Positions 8,506 to 16,789 of a stretch of 64,000 nt of DNA are shown in pieces. The notes below the pieces were generated by a model, which ran no database searches, was not told the origin of the DNA, and saw only the letters and a program-made list of their open reading frames with translations. Origin of the DNA: an uncultured bacterium (lineage in GTDB: Bacteria > Actinomycetota > Coriobacteriia > Coriobacteriales > Coriobacteriaceae); contig CAJMQJ010000003.1 in NCBI GenBank assembly GCA_905215525.1, positions 145,427 through 209,426 of the forward strand, given 5' to 3'. Positions within the stretch are counted from its first letter, which is position 1. Every line of letters starts with the position of its first letter. The translations under genes and the position numbers were made by a program.

Positions 8506-9249
8506 CTACTCCTCCCCTCGCGCGGCGGCCAACGCCTGTACCAGCGTAAAGTTGCCCTCGTAGAGCGCGCGACCGGTGATGGCGCCCTCAATAGCGCCCT
8601 CGCCCACCGCGGTCAGTGCGCGGATATCGTCGAGCGTCGAGATGCCGCCCGAAGCCACGACGGGAAAGCCCGCGACCTCGGCCACATGGCGATACGCCGC
8701 CACGTCGATGCCCGTCTGCATGCCATCGCGCGCGATGTCGGTATACACCAGATGCTTAAAGCCCAGCTCGGTGAGCTGCGCCACGGCGTCGTCGAGCGCC
8801 ACACCTGCGCCGTCGCGCCAACCATTCACCTTGACCTGGCCGTCACGGGCGGCAATGTCTGCCACCAGTAACTCGCCAAAGCCTTGCGCCGCCACCTCGG
8901 CAAATCCCGGCTCGGTCACGAGCACCGTGCCTAGCGCGATGCGACGCGCGCCGTAGCCGGCCAGCTCGTCGATGCGCGCGAGCGAACGAACGCCGCCGCC
9001 CACGTCCGCGGACAGACCGTCGACGCCGCAGATGGCCTTAATCGCTGCCGAGTTGGCAGCGCACGCGTCCTCGTCCTCGCCAAAGGCAGCGGACAGGTCG
9101 ACGACGTGCACCCAGCTCGCGCCCTGCTCGGCAAAGGAGCGGGCAACGGCCACGGGGTCGTCAGAATACACCTTACAGCGGCTCCGGTCGCCGCGCTCCA
9201 GGCGCACGACCTTGCCGCCGATCAAATCGATTGCGGGAAACAGAATCAT
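8506..9249 (-). CDS. hisA: ProFAR isomerase HisA
   Basis: 247 aa TIM barrel with the HisA opening FPAIDLIGGKVVRL (catalytic Asp 8) and YTDIARDGMQTG (second catalytic Asp). Phosphate-binding segments ADVGGGVRS and VASGGIS are visible. It isomerises ProFAR to PRFAR. Its ATG overlaps the hisH stop by 4 bp. TrpF/PriA-type dual function is possible in Actinobacteria but nothing here shows it. Confidence 0.93.
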   Translation of the reverse strand: MILFPAIDLIGGKVVRLERGDRSRCKVYSDDPVAVARSFAEQGASWVHVVDLSAAFGEDEDACAANSAAIKAICGVDGLSADVGGGVRSLARIDELAGYGARRIALGTVLVTEPGFAEVAAQGFGELLVADIAARDGQVKVNGWRDGAGVALDDAVAQLTELGFKHLVYTDIARDGMQTGIDVAAYRHVAEVAGFPVVASGGISTLDDIRALTAVGEGAIEGAITGRALYEGNFTLVQALAAARGEE

Positions 9250-9947
9250 CGGCCGGCCCCCTCGACGATGCTCACGAAGTTCTTAAGGATGCGCTGACCC
9301 AGCGCAGAGGATTTCTCGGGATGGAACTGGCAGCCCCACACGTTGCCGTGGCGCACGATGCACGGGAAGCTCCGTGTATAGTGCGTGCGCGCCAACACAT
9401 CGGCGGCATCGACGTCGTCGGCCACCGCGTAGCTGTGAGTGAAATACATGTTGGCGCCCTCGGCAAAACCGGCAAGCAACGGATCGGCCGCACCGGCGGG
9501 CGTCATGCGCACCTGGTCCCAGCCCACGTGCGGGACCTTCAGACGGCTCGACTCCAGGTGCGTGCACGAGCCACGCATGATGCCCAGGCCATCGACCCAG
9601 GGACCACCGGCCTGCTCGGGGGTGCCGCCATCCGCGGCCACGCCCTCGTCCGCAGGCACGCCCTCGTTGCCGCGCTCAAAAAAGAGCTGAAGACCCAGGC
9701 AGATGCCGAGCAGCGGAGTTCCGGCGACAACGGCACCGAGCACCGCGTCCGCCTCGCCGCTCTGGCGCATAAAGGCGATCGCGTCATAGAACGCGCCCAC
9801 ACCCGGGATGACCAGGCCGTCGGCGTCGCGGATCTGCTCCGGATCATCCGACGTACAGGCGGCGGCACCGGCGCGCGCAAGCCCGCGCACGACGCTCGAC
9901 AAGTTGCCCTTGTGGTAGTCGACCACCACGATCTTCGGTTCGCCCAC
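9246..9947 (-). CDS. hisH: Imidazole glycerol phosphate synthase, glutaminase subunit HisH
   Basis: 233 aa class I glutamine amidotransferase. Nucleophile Cys is in LLGICLGLQLFFERG, and the His/Glu pair in CQFHPEKS near the C-terminus. A GTG start at 9947 is chosen: GAGGAGG lies just upstream and the homologous sequence (GEPKIVVVDYHKGN) begins there. The open frame continues to 10292 but only as a shadow of hisB. An insertion rich in Gly, Ala and Glu at about 95-115 lengthens it slightly. Confidence 0.93.
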   Translation of the reverse strand: MGEPKIVVVDYHKGNLSSVVRGLARAGAAACTSDDPEQIRDADGLVIPGVGAFYDAIAFMRQSGEADAVLGAVVAGTPLLGICLGLQLFFERGNEGVPADEGVAADGGTPEQAGGPWVDGLGIMRGSCTHLESSRLKVPHVGWDQVRMTPAGAADPLLAGFAEGANMYFTHSYAVADDVDAADVLARTHYTRSFPCIVRHGNVWGCQFHPEKSSALGQRILKNFVSIVEGAGR

Positions 9948-9972
9948 GCGACCCCTCCTCCTCGTCTTGTCC

Positions 9973-10013
9973 AAAACCACCACAAAGGGGACAGGCACCT
10001 TCGTAGTGGTTTT
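9973..10013. promoter_or_regulatory. Hairpin between hisB and hisH
   Basis: AAAACCACCAC (9973-9983) pairs with GTAGTGGTTTT (10003-10013) with one mismatch, and AAGG/CCTT extend the stem inward. The loop carries GGGGACAGGCA. It occupies the 79-bp gap between hisB and hisH, so it may tune expression of the distal genes. The loop resembles the other variable-stem hairpins of this window only in style. Confidence 0.55.
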
Positions 10014-10026
10014 ACCTTTGTAGCGG

Positions 10027-10614
10027 TTACAGCGAGCCCTTGGTGCTGGGGATGCCCTGCACGCGGGGATCGAGCTCGCAGGCGTGGCGCATCGTGCGGC
10101 CCACGGCCTTAAAGGCGGCCTCGATAATGTGATGCGAGTTACCGCCCGCCAGTTCGCGAACGTGCAGCGTGAGCTTGGCATCGCGCGCGAAGGCGTAGAA
10201 GAACTCGACGGCCAGCTCGGTATCAAAGCTGCCCACGCGCTCGGTGGGCACGGGCAGCTCGCAGTAGGCCTGCCCGCGGCCCGAAATATCAACAGCAGCC
10301 ATCACAAGCGTCTCGTCCATGGCGATCGCCGCGTCGGCAAAGCGCGTAATGCCCGCCTTGTCGCCCAGCGCCTGACAAAACGCCTCGCCCAGCACAATAC
10401 CCGTGTCCTCGACGGTGTGATGCGCATCGACCTCGACGTCGCCCACTGCGTGCACCGTCAGATCGAACAGACCATGGCGGCCAAAAGCGTTGAGCATGTG
10501 GTCGAAAAACGGCACGCCGGTCGAGATATCGCACGCACCGGTTCCATCCAGGTCGAGCTTGACGACAATATCGGTCTCCCCCGTCTTACGGGTTACCTCG
10601 GCATAACGGCCCAT
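10027..10614 (-). CDS. hisB: Imidazoleglycerol-phosphate dehydratase HisB
   Basis: 195 aa, monofunctional HisB. The two Mn-binding histidine motifs are present: DAHHTVEDTGI and GGNSHHIIEAAFKA, together with the substrate loop GVPFFDHM. It dehydrates IGP to imidazole acetol phosphate. It starts directly at the hisC stop codon with no intervening base. Confidence 0.95.
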   Translation of the reverse strand: MGRYAEVTRKTGETDIVVKLDLDGTGACDISTGVPFFDHMLNAFGRHGLFDLTVHAVGDVEVDAHHTVEDTGIVLGEAFCQALGDKAGITRFADAAIAMDETLVMAAVDISGRGQAYCELPVPTERVGSFDTELAVEFFYAFARDAKLTLHVRELAGGNSHHIIEAAFKAVGRTMRHACELDPRVQGIPSTKGSL

Positions 10615-11730
10615 CTACATCTCCTCCTTCACCAGCGCGGCAAACGCAGCCAGCACCTCATCGTTTTCCTGTGGGGTGCCCACGGTAATGCGCAGGCAGT
10701 CCGCGAGCCCCGGCGCGTAGCTAAAGTCGCGCACCAAAATTGAATACTCGTCGCGCAGGCGCTCGCGCAGGCGCGTGGCATGCGGCGTACGCACGAGCAC
10801 AAAGTTCGCCGCGCTCGGCCATGCCTCCACGGGCATGCCCTCGGCAGCCATCGCGCGCAGAGCGGCCAGCTCGCGCTCGCGCTCGGATGCGACCTGCGCC
10901 ACCACGGGCGTGTAGGCATCACGGGCACGCACGCAGGCAAGTGCTGCCGCCTGGCTCAGCACGTTGACCGAATAGATCTGGCGAATCGCCGCGAACACGT
11001 CGATGACCTCGGGCGCCGCGATCACATAGCCCAGACGCGTTCCGGCGGCGCCAAACGCCTTGGACAGCGTATGTAGAATCACCAGGTTGGGATGCTCGCT
11101 GATAAGCCCCTGCGCCGTGGTGGCCGCGCCAAACGAATCGTCGGCAAACTCCACGTAGGCCTCGTCGACCATCACCATGCCGGGGCAGGCATCGCACAGG
11201 GCCGCGACAAAGTCGAGCGGAGCAACGTCACCCGTGGGATTGTTGGGCGAGGTCACGATTGCCAGGTTGCACTCCGGCGCCGCCGCGAGCACAGCCGCCT
11301 GGTCGAGCTCAAAGGTCGCCGGGTCGCGCCACACATCGCGCACTTCAGTCTGGCACAGAGACGCAAAGAACGCATACTCGCTAAAGCACGGCGGGCAGTT
11401 GAGCAGGGTCCTCCCCGCGCCGCCAAACGCCAGCAGGCAGTTATAGAGCAGCTCGTCACCGCCGTTGCCCACGCAGATATTCTCGCGCGTCACGCCATGC
11501 CAAGCGGCAAGCTCGTCGCGCAGGTCACAGGACATGGGATCGGGGTAGCGGTTGAGCGGCGTGGCAGCCAGGGCCGCGTCGATCGCCTCGCGCACGCCGG
11601 CCGGCACGGGGTAGGTGTTCTCGTTTGCCGAAAGGTTGATGCGCGTGGGCGTAAAGTTGGGATCGTAGGGCTCGATGCCTGCCAGATAGGGCTGGACGAG
11701 CTCCTTCATGCGCGGCGTGAGTTCGGCCAT
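10615..11730 (-). CDS. hisC: Histidinol-phosphate aminotransferase HisC
   Basis: 371 aa fold-type I PLP enzyme. The PLP lysine is in LHTLSKAFGAAGTRLGY; TSPNNPTG and VDEAYVEF are further cofactor and substrate motifs. It transaminates imidazole acetol phosphate with glutamate. ATG 11730 is one base from the hisD stop; the longer open frame upstream is a shadow of hisD. Confidence 0.94.
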   Translation of the reverse strand: MAELTPRMKELVQPYLAGIEPYDPNFTPTRINLSANENTYPVPAGVREAIDAALAATPLNRYPDPMSCDLRDELAAWHGVTRENICVGNGGDELLYNCLLAFGGAGRTLLNCPPCFSEYAFFASLCQTEVRDVWRDPATFELDQAAVLAAAPECNLAIVTSPNNPTGDVAPLDFVAALCDACPGMVMVDEAYVEFADDSFGAATTAQGLISEHPNLVILHTLSKAFGAAGTRLGYVIAAPEVIDVFAAIRQIYSVNVLSQAAALACVRARDAYTPVVAQVASERERELAALRAMAAEGMPVEAWPSAANFVLVRTPHATRLRERLRDEYSILVRDFSYAPGLADCLRITVGTPQENDEVLAAFAALVKEEM

Positions 11731-11731
11731 A

Positions 11732-13168
11732 TTAGGCCTCCTTGCCGGTCGGGCCAACGCCATCTGCGCCCGCAGCCGCCAGGTCAACGCCCTCGGCAAC
11801 CGTCGCCACGGCGTCGCCCGGCCAGGCAACCTTGGTCAAGTCGGCCGCGGCGAGCGACTCGGCGCTCACGGCATCCTCGCCCTGCTCCAACACGCGGCGA
11901 CGCAGTGCGGCCGAAAGCGCGTGCGCCCACAGGCCCTCGGCCTCGGCCAAACGCTGCGTAGCGGGAGCGTCCGAGAGTAGGCCCTCGGGCGTATAGCAAA
12001 TGACACTCGAGCGCTTAACGAACTCTTCGACCGAAAGCGGGTTGGAGAACATGGCCGTGCCGCCGGTCGGCAGCGTGTGGTTGGGGCCGGCAACATAATC
12101 GCCGAGCGGCTCGGAGCTCCAAGCGCCCACAAAGATGGCGCCGGCGTTGCGAATGCCGCCGAGCAGGCCCATCGCGTCCTTGCAGTGCAGCTCAAGGTGC
12201 TCGGGCGCCACGGTGTTCACGGCCTCGACGGCGGCAGCCATGTCGGCGGCCACCACGATGGCGCCTTCGTTATCGAGCGAAGCGCGTGTGATCTCGGCGC
12301 GCGGCGACTGCGCCACCAGGATGTCGATGCCCGCCTCGACCTCGCGCGCAAACTGCTCGTCGCAGGTCACCAGATAGCAAGCCGCCAGCGGATCGTGCTC
12401 GGCCTGGGCCATCAGGTCGGCCGCGACTACCATGGGCTTGGCCGTGGCATCGGCCAGCACGCAGACCTCGGAGGGACCGGCGACCATGTCGATGCCCACA
12501 TCGCCCGAGACAATCTGCTTGGCAGCGGCGACAAAGGCGTTGCCCGGGCCGGTGATTTTATCGACACGCGGAATTGTCTCGGTACCGTACGCCAGCGCGG
12601 CCACGGCCTGAGCGCCGCCCACCATATAGATTTCGTCCACGCCGCCGAGCTTTGCCGCGGCAAGCGTGTAAGGGCTGATCAGGCCGTCTTTTTGCGGCGG
12701 GGTCACCATGACCACGCGCTTGACGCCGGCCACCTTGGCGGGAATGGCATTCATGAGCACCGTGGAGGGATACTGCGCGCGGCCGCCCGGCACATAGATG
12801 CCGGCCGCCGCGAGCGAGGTCACCTTAACGCCGAGCATCGTGCCGTCCGGGCGTGTGGTAAACCAGCTCTGCTCGACCTCGCGCTGGTGGAACTCACGAA
12901 TCTGGCGTGCAGCCTTTTCGAGCGCCACGACAAAAGCGGGATCGAGGCCTTCGAGCGCGGCATCGATCTGTTCCTGAGGCAGGCGGAAGCCCTGCAGCTC
13001 AACACCGTCAAAACGCTGACAGTAATCACGCACCGCGGCATCGCCGTTGGCACGCACGTTGGCCACGATATCGCGGGCGGCGTCGATGATGTTTTGCGGC
13101 AGCACGCCCTTGCGGTTGAGCTGGTTGGTAACGAGGCGCTCACCGGGAGCAAGCTTGATGGTCTTCAT
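11732..13168 (-). CDS. hisD: Histidinol dehydrogenase HisD
   Basis: 478 aa. Zn-dependent NAD enzyme that oxidises L-histidinol to histidine in two steps. Family segments include [41 protein letters not shown] and [10 protein letters not shown]. It is about 45 residues longer than E. coli HisD because of a C-terminal tail rich in Ala, Glu and Gly (after [10 protein letters not shown]...). The gap of 105 bp to hisZG is the longest upstream gap in the operon. Confidence 0.94.
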   Translation of the reverse strand: MKTIKLAPGERLVTNQLNRKGVLPQNIIDAARDIVANVRANGDAAVRDYCQRFDGVELQGFRLPQEQIDAALEGLDPAFVVALEKAARQIREFHQREVEQSWFTTRPDGTMLGVKVTSLAAAGIYVPGGRAQYPSTVLMNAIPAKVAGVKRVVMVTPPQKDGLISPYTLAAAKLGGVDEIYMVGGAQAVAALAYGTETIPRVDKITGPGNAFVAAAKQIVSGDVGIDMVAGPSEVCVLADATAKPMVVAADLMAQAEHDPLAACYLVTCDEQFAREVEAGIDILVAQSPRAEITRASLDNEGAIVVAADMAAAVEAVNTVAPEHLELHCKDAMGLLGGIRNAGAIFVGAWSSEPLGDYVAGPNHTLPTGGTAMFSNPLSVEEFVKRSSVICYTPEGLLSDAPATQRLAEAEGLWAHALSAALRRRVLEQGEDAVSAESLAAADLTKVAWPGDAVATVAEGVDLAAAGADGVGPTGKEA

Positions 13169-13273
13169 TTCGGTATCCCCTATCGGTCGAGGTTGTGTTC
13201 GAAAAACGAGAGACCGGGCGGCGGCGCCAGTCGGCCCGCAGCCCGGACGTTGGGGCGCCCGTGCGTGCTCGCG

Positions 13274-14989
13274 CTATTGTGCCGAGCCCGCAACGGGCTC
13301 AAAATGCTTGTCCTTAACAGCCGCGGCCAGGCGATCGGCCAGATTGCGCACGCGCTGATCCAAGCGAGCGGCACCCGGGTTGACGAAGTAGCGGGCCGTG
13401 CAGTCCATGATGCGGCCGGTGATGACCAGGTCGTTATCGCGCAGTGTGGCGCCCGTGGCGGTAATATCCACGATGCGATCGGTCATGCCGACAATGGGGC
13501 CCAGCTCGATGTTGCCGTGCAGCGAGACGATGTCGGCGTTCACGCCGCGCTCGGCATACCAGGCACTCGCGATGCGCGGATACTTGGTGGCCACGCGAAG
13601 CGACCCACGGCGGGCATAGTTGCGCTCGGCCTGGCCGGCGCGCCACGCGGGCTCCGCCTCGATAAAGGTGCACAGGCCGTAGCCCAGATCGACCAGCTGC
13701 AGCAGGTTGAGGTCTGCCTCGATAAGCGAGTCCCAGCCGCAGATGCCACAGTCGGCACCGCCGCAGCCCACAAAAGCGGGCGCGTCGCTGGGACGCACGA
13801 TGACAAATTCGATATCGCCGACCGTGCCCTCGCCGGCACGTGTGTCGCGACCACGCACGATCAGGTGACGGCCGGGATCGCGCAGCTCAGAGACGTCCAA
13901 GCCCGCGGCCTCGAGCACATCGAGCGTATCGGCCTTGAGCGAGCCCTTGGGCACGGCGATACGCAGCGGACCCTCGGCGCCACGGCCCACGGCATGGTCA
14001 CCATCGGAAGCAGCGTCCTCGGCCGAGGTGCGCGCGGCTTCCAGACGCTCGAGCGAAAAGGCAAAGCCCGCCGCCGGCACCTCGATGCCGTCGCCGAACG
14101 CACCGGTAAAGATGGAGTCGTAGCGACCGCCCGAGCCCACCGGATCGGGCAGGCCACCGGCATAGGCCTTAAAAACCAGGCCCGTGTAGTAATCAAAAGA
14201 GTTCATGATGGAGAAATCGAAGGACAGCACCTGGGCGTCCTCGGGAGCCAGACCATCAACCAGGGCACGCATCTCGCGCGTCAGCGGCGCGACGATGCCC
14301 GCCGCCGCCAGCAGCGCGTCGACGCGGTCGAATACCTCGGCGCCGCCGTGCAAGCGCGGCAGCTCGCTAATGGCGGCCTTGACGGCCTCGGGCTCGGCGC
14401 TTGCCGCCACACGGGCATCGAGGCCCACAAAGTCGTTGGCGTGCACGCAACGCAATGCCTCGGCAGCCAGTTCGCGATCCTCACAGGCCGCGAGCAGTTC
14501 CTTAAACGGACGCACGCTGCCCGCGATAATGCGCGCATCGGGCAGCGCCAGCTTGCGCATAGCCTCCGCCACCAGCGAGACGATCTCGACATCGCCCGCG
14601 ACATCGCCCGCACCGATAAGCTCAAAGCCCAGCTGCGTAAACTGACGCGAGCCACCGGCATTGCGCTGGCACTCGCGAACCACCGGCGCCTCATAGCGCA
14701 GGCGCAGGGGCAGGTCGGCCGCGCGCATGCGGGTCGAGACCAGACGCACGATCGGCAATGTGTTGTCGGGACGGACCACCAGCAGACGGCCATCATCGTC
14801 AAAAAGCTTAAACGGCGTGTCCGCGATGCGGCCGCCTTCCTCGAGTGAACCCTTGTCCTCGAGCAGCGGCGTTTCGACCGGAAGGTAATGATGCTCCCTG
14901 AAGCAGCCCTTCACCGTCAGCGCAATCTCCTCGCGCGCCTGAGCCTCCTCGGGCAATATGTCCCGGAATCCCCACGGTGTGGCCGTCAT
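13274..14989 (-). CDS. hisZG: HisZ-HisG fusion, ATP phosphoribosyltransferase (regulatory + catalytic)
   Basis: 571 aa. Residues 1 to about 330 are a HisRS-like HisZ domain (GFRDILPEEAQAREE, RPDNTLPIVRL, RYEAPVVRE, GGRYDSIF). From about 340 a short-form HisG follows (LRIAVPKGSL, then the phosphate loop region and MTDRIVDITATGATLRDN). Short HisG normally needs a separate HisZ subunit; here they share one chain. It commits ATP and PRPP to histidine synthesis. ATG 14989 follows AGGAGG by 8 nt. It is the first gene of the operon. Confidence 0.9.
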   Translation of the reverse strand: MTATPWGFRDILPEEAQAREEIALTVKGCFREHHYLPVETPLLEDKGSLEEGGRIADTPFKLFDDDGRLLVVRPDNTLPIVRLVSTRMRAADLPLRLRYEAPVVRECQRNAGGSRQFTQLGFELIGAGDVAGDVEIVSLVAEAMRKLALPDARIIAGSVRPFKELLAACEDRELAAEALRCVHANDFVGLDARVAASAEPEAVKAAISELPRLHGGAEVFDRVDALLAAAGIVAPLTREMRALVDGLAPEDAQVLSFDFSIMNSFDYYTGLVFKAYAGGLPDPVGSGGRYDSIFTGAFGDGIEVPAAGFAFSLERLEAARTSAEDAASDGDHAVGRGAEGPLRIAVPKGSLKADTLDVLEAAGLDVSELRDPGRHLIVRGRDTRAGEGTVGDIEFVIVRPSDAPAFVGCGGADCGICGWDSLIEADLNLLQLVDLGYGLCTFIEAEPAWRAGQAERNYARRGSLRVATKYPRIASAWYAERGVNADIVSLHGNIELGPIVGMTDRIVDITATGATLRDNDLVITGRIMDCTARYFVNPGAARLDQRVRNLADRLAAAVKDKHFEPVAGSAQ

Positions 14990-15024
14990 CTGGTGAGCCT
15001 CCTCATGCTGTGTTTCATATAGAG

Positions 15025-15056
15025 CAGAAGACCGGCATAGCTCCGCCGGTCTTCTG
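15025..15056. promoter_or_regulatory. Hairpin in the 5' leader of the his operon
   Basis: CAGAAGACCGGC (15025-15036) and GCCGGTCTTCTG (15045-15056) form a perfect 12-bp stem with an 8-nt loop, 36 bp upstream of the hisZG start. No T-run follows on the his strand, so it is not an obvious terminator. A ten-codon frame (MKHSMRRLTR) lies between hairpin and gene and overlaps the hisZG ATG; its role as a leader peptide is speculative. Confidence 0.55.
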
Positions 15057-15234
15057 GGTACTTTAGCATACTAGAGTGCTTGCGGGGAAAATCGTCTCTC
15101 TCGGCTCACAGCGTATTCATTTGGAAACATTGGAACGGATTGCCCGCGGCCCGCCTCTACAGCGAAGGGCATCGACAGTCCATCCGAAAAAACGTCCGAG
15201 CTCCCGCTCGCTCAGCGGAAGAGTTTACAGACGA

Positions 15235-15309
15235 GGGCCGGGGAGGCGTGCTTTGTTTTGAGAAGTGGGCTCCGCGAACTTCTCAAAACAAAGCACGCCT
15301 CCCCGGCCC
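15235..15309. repeat. Giant hairpin A, 11-nt-loop family (32-bp perfect stem)
   Basis: Arms 15235-15266 and 15278-15309 are perfectly complementary over 32 bp around the loop gggctccgcga. The inner AGT/ACT and the TTTTGAGAAGT part are shared with hairpin C; the outer part of the stem is different. It is the distal half of a composite element whose proximal half is hairpin B. The interval 15057-15230 on the other side holds no gene that I can support. Confidence 0.9.
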
Positions 15310-15421
15310 CGGCAATGTAATTTTTGCTGACCAAAGGAAGATGCGCAGCCCCAAGGCCGCAACAGCAAAGTCACCATTACATTAAAAAAATATCAGCCCC
15401 CGCATATCGAAACGGTCGAGA

Positions 15422-15506
15422 GGGCCTTGCCCGGCTGGGCGGCCTTGCTCCGGGAAGTTCGCGAAGCCCACTTCCCGGAGCAAGGCCGCCCAGCCGGGCA
15501 AGGCCC
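15422..15506. repeat. Giant hairpin B, 11-nt-loop family (37-bp perfect stem)
   Basis: Arms 15422-15458 and 15470-15506 pair perfectly over 37 bp around tcgcgaagccc, the reverse complement type of loop A. A further outer pairing ACGGTC (15412-15417) with GACCGT (15515-15520) extends it. The element ends 9 bp from the stop of the transporter gene on the minus strand. A and B are joined by an AT-rich spacer with ATGTAAT/ATTACAT. Confidence 0.9.
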
Positions 15507-15529
15507 CAGCGCGAGACCGTCCCGAATGC

Positions 15530-16468
15530 CTACCCGCACAGTGTGGCTACGAGTGGGATGGTCAAAATGGAGCAGATGATCGACAAAAACGTGCACTGCA
15601 TCATGGGGCGTGCATCCTTGCCGTATTGTAGGCAGTACAGCGTACCGTTGCTGCCCACCGGCATTGCCATCTCGAGCACAAGCGTCGCGATAAACATGGG
15701 CGTCATGCCGGGCCACAAGCGCGCGACGGCAAGACATGCCACCGGCACGACAACCAGGCGAAACGCCACGGCGACATAGGCGCGCCAGTTGGTAAGCATC
15801 TCGAGCGGACGGTACTTGGCGATAGACGATCCCATGAGCAACAATGCCGCTGGAGTGGTCATGGTGCCAACAATGGAAATCGAGTCGCCCAACACGCCCC
15901 AATCGGTCCATCCGGTTAGCACGATCCCAAGCACAACAGCACTTGCAATGAGACCAGGACTCTTGCAGCAGGCGGCAATATTGCGCATCTGCTTTTTAAG
16001 GCCGCCATCCATTCCGCTAAATAACATGGCACCGACGGTAAACATAAGAAGGTTTAGGGGGATAAGCGCAATCGATGCATACAACAGTGCTTGTTTTCCC
16101 AACACCGCCGAAATAACCGGAAAACCGATAAACCCGGCATTACCGAAAAGCACGGCGAAGCGATACGAGCATTCTGTCCCTTTGGGAACGCGAAGAGCAG
16201 CGGTGACAGCAAACGCGATAACGGTCGCCACCACATACATCACAAAGGACAGACCCATGAGCGAAAACGTCTCGGCAATGCTCGGAAGCTTCACATCATC
16301 GCCCAGCGCTGACGAAAGCACCAAGCACGGTAGCGCCACCTGCAACAGCAGATGCGACAGCTCGCGCTCGAACTCCGCTTTCATAAACCCCAGCTTGGCG
16401 ATACACCACCCCAACAAAATAGGCAGCGAAACCGTCAACATCTGAAGCGCCACACTCGTAAAGCTCAT
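15530..16468 (-). CDS. AEC-family (auxin efflux carrier type) membrane transporter
   Basis: 312 aa with about ten hydrophobic segments arranged as two five-helix repeats, the Mem_trans/AEC pattern. The N-terminus ILLGWCIAKLGFMK and central FGNAGFIGFPVISAVLG (helix-breaking Asn/Pro-Gly motif) are typical. Bacterial members export or import organic acids such as malate or malonate; the substrate cannot be read from the sequence. The gene is flanked on both sides by copies of the same composite hairpin element, and its TAG stop coincides with the first bases of the downstream copy. Confidence 0.8.
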   Translation of the reverse strand: MSFTSVALQMLTVSLPILLGWCIAKLGFMKAEFERELSHLLLQVALPCLVLSSALGDDVKLPSIAETFSLMGLSFVMYVVATVIAFAVTAALRVPKGTECSYRFAVLFGNAGFIGFPVISAVLGKQALLYASIALIPLNLLMFTVGAMLFSGMDGGLKKQMRNIAACCKSPGLIASAVVLGIVLTGWTDWGVLGDSISIVGTMTTPAALLLMGSSIAKYRPLEMLTNWRAYVAVAFRLVVVPVACLAVARLWPGMTPMFIATLVLEMAMPVGSNGTLYCLQYGKDARPMMQCTFLSIICSILTIPLVATLCG

Positions 16469-16492
16469 GCTTCCCCCTTATCTGTTCCACGA

Positions 16493-16565
16493 GGGCCGGG
16501 GCGCCTGTCTTGTTTTGAGAAGTGGGCTTCGCGAACTTCTCAAAACAAGACAGGCGCCCCGGCCC
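16493..16565. repeat. Giant hairpin C, 11-nt-loop family (31-bp perfect stem)
   Basis: Arms 16493-16523 and 16535-16565 are complementary over 31 bp around the loop gggcttcgcga. It is the homologue of hairpin A in a second copy of the composite element. The spacer to hairpin D again carries ATGTAAT and ATTACAT. The 321-bp gap 16469-16789 contains only this element. Confidence 0.9.
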
Positions 16566-16677
16566 CAGCAATGTAATCTTGGCTGACCAAAGTTAGATGC
16601 ACGGTCTTCAAGGAAGTAGCAGCCGTGTCCCCATTACATAAAAAATAATCAGCCCCCGCATATCGAAACGGTCGAGA

Positions 16678-16762
16678 GGGCCGCCTCCGGGCTGGTGCCC
16701 TTCCTCGGAGAAGTTCGCGAAGCCCACTTCTCCGAGGAAGGGCACCAGCCCGGAGGCGGCCC
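16678..16762. repeat. Giant hairpin D, 11-nt-loop family (37-bp perfect stem)
   Basis: Arms 16678-16714 and 16726-16762 pair over 37 bp around tcgcgaagccc, the same loop as B. The stem sequence differs from B except for the innermost GAAGT/ACTTC and outermost GGGCC. An outer ACGGTC...GACCGT pairing is also conserved. It ends a few bases after the phosphoketolase stop. Confidence 0.9.
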
Positions 16763-16789
16763 CAGCGCGAGACCGTCCCGGATGCCTAC

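Noticed and set aside
12077..14848. 923-codon open frame on the plus strand over hisD and hisZG
   Set aside because: Spans two well-supported minus-strand genes and a gap; composition is that of an antisense frame.
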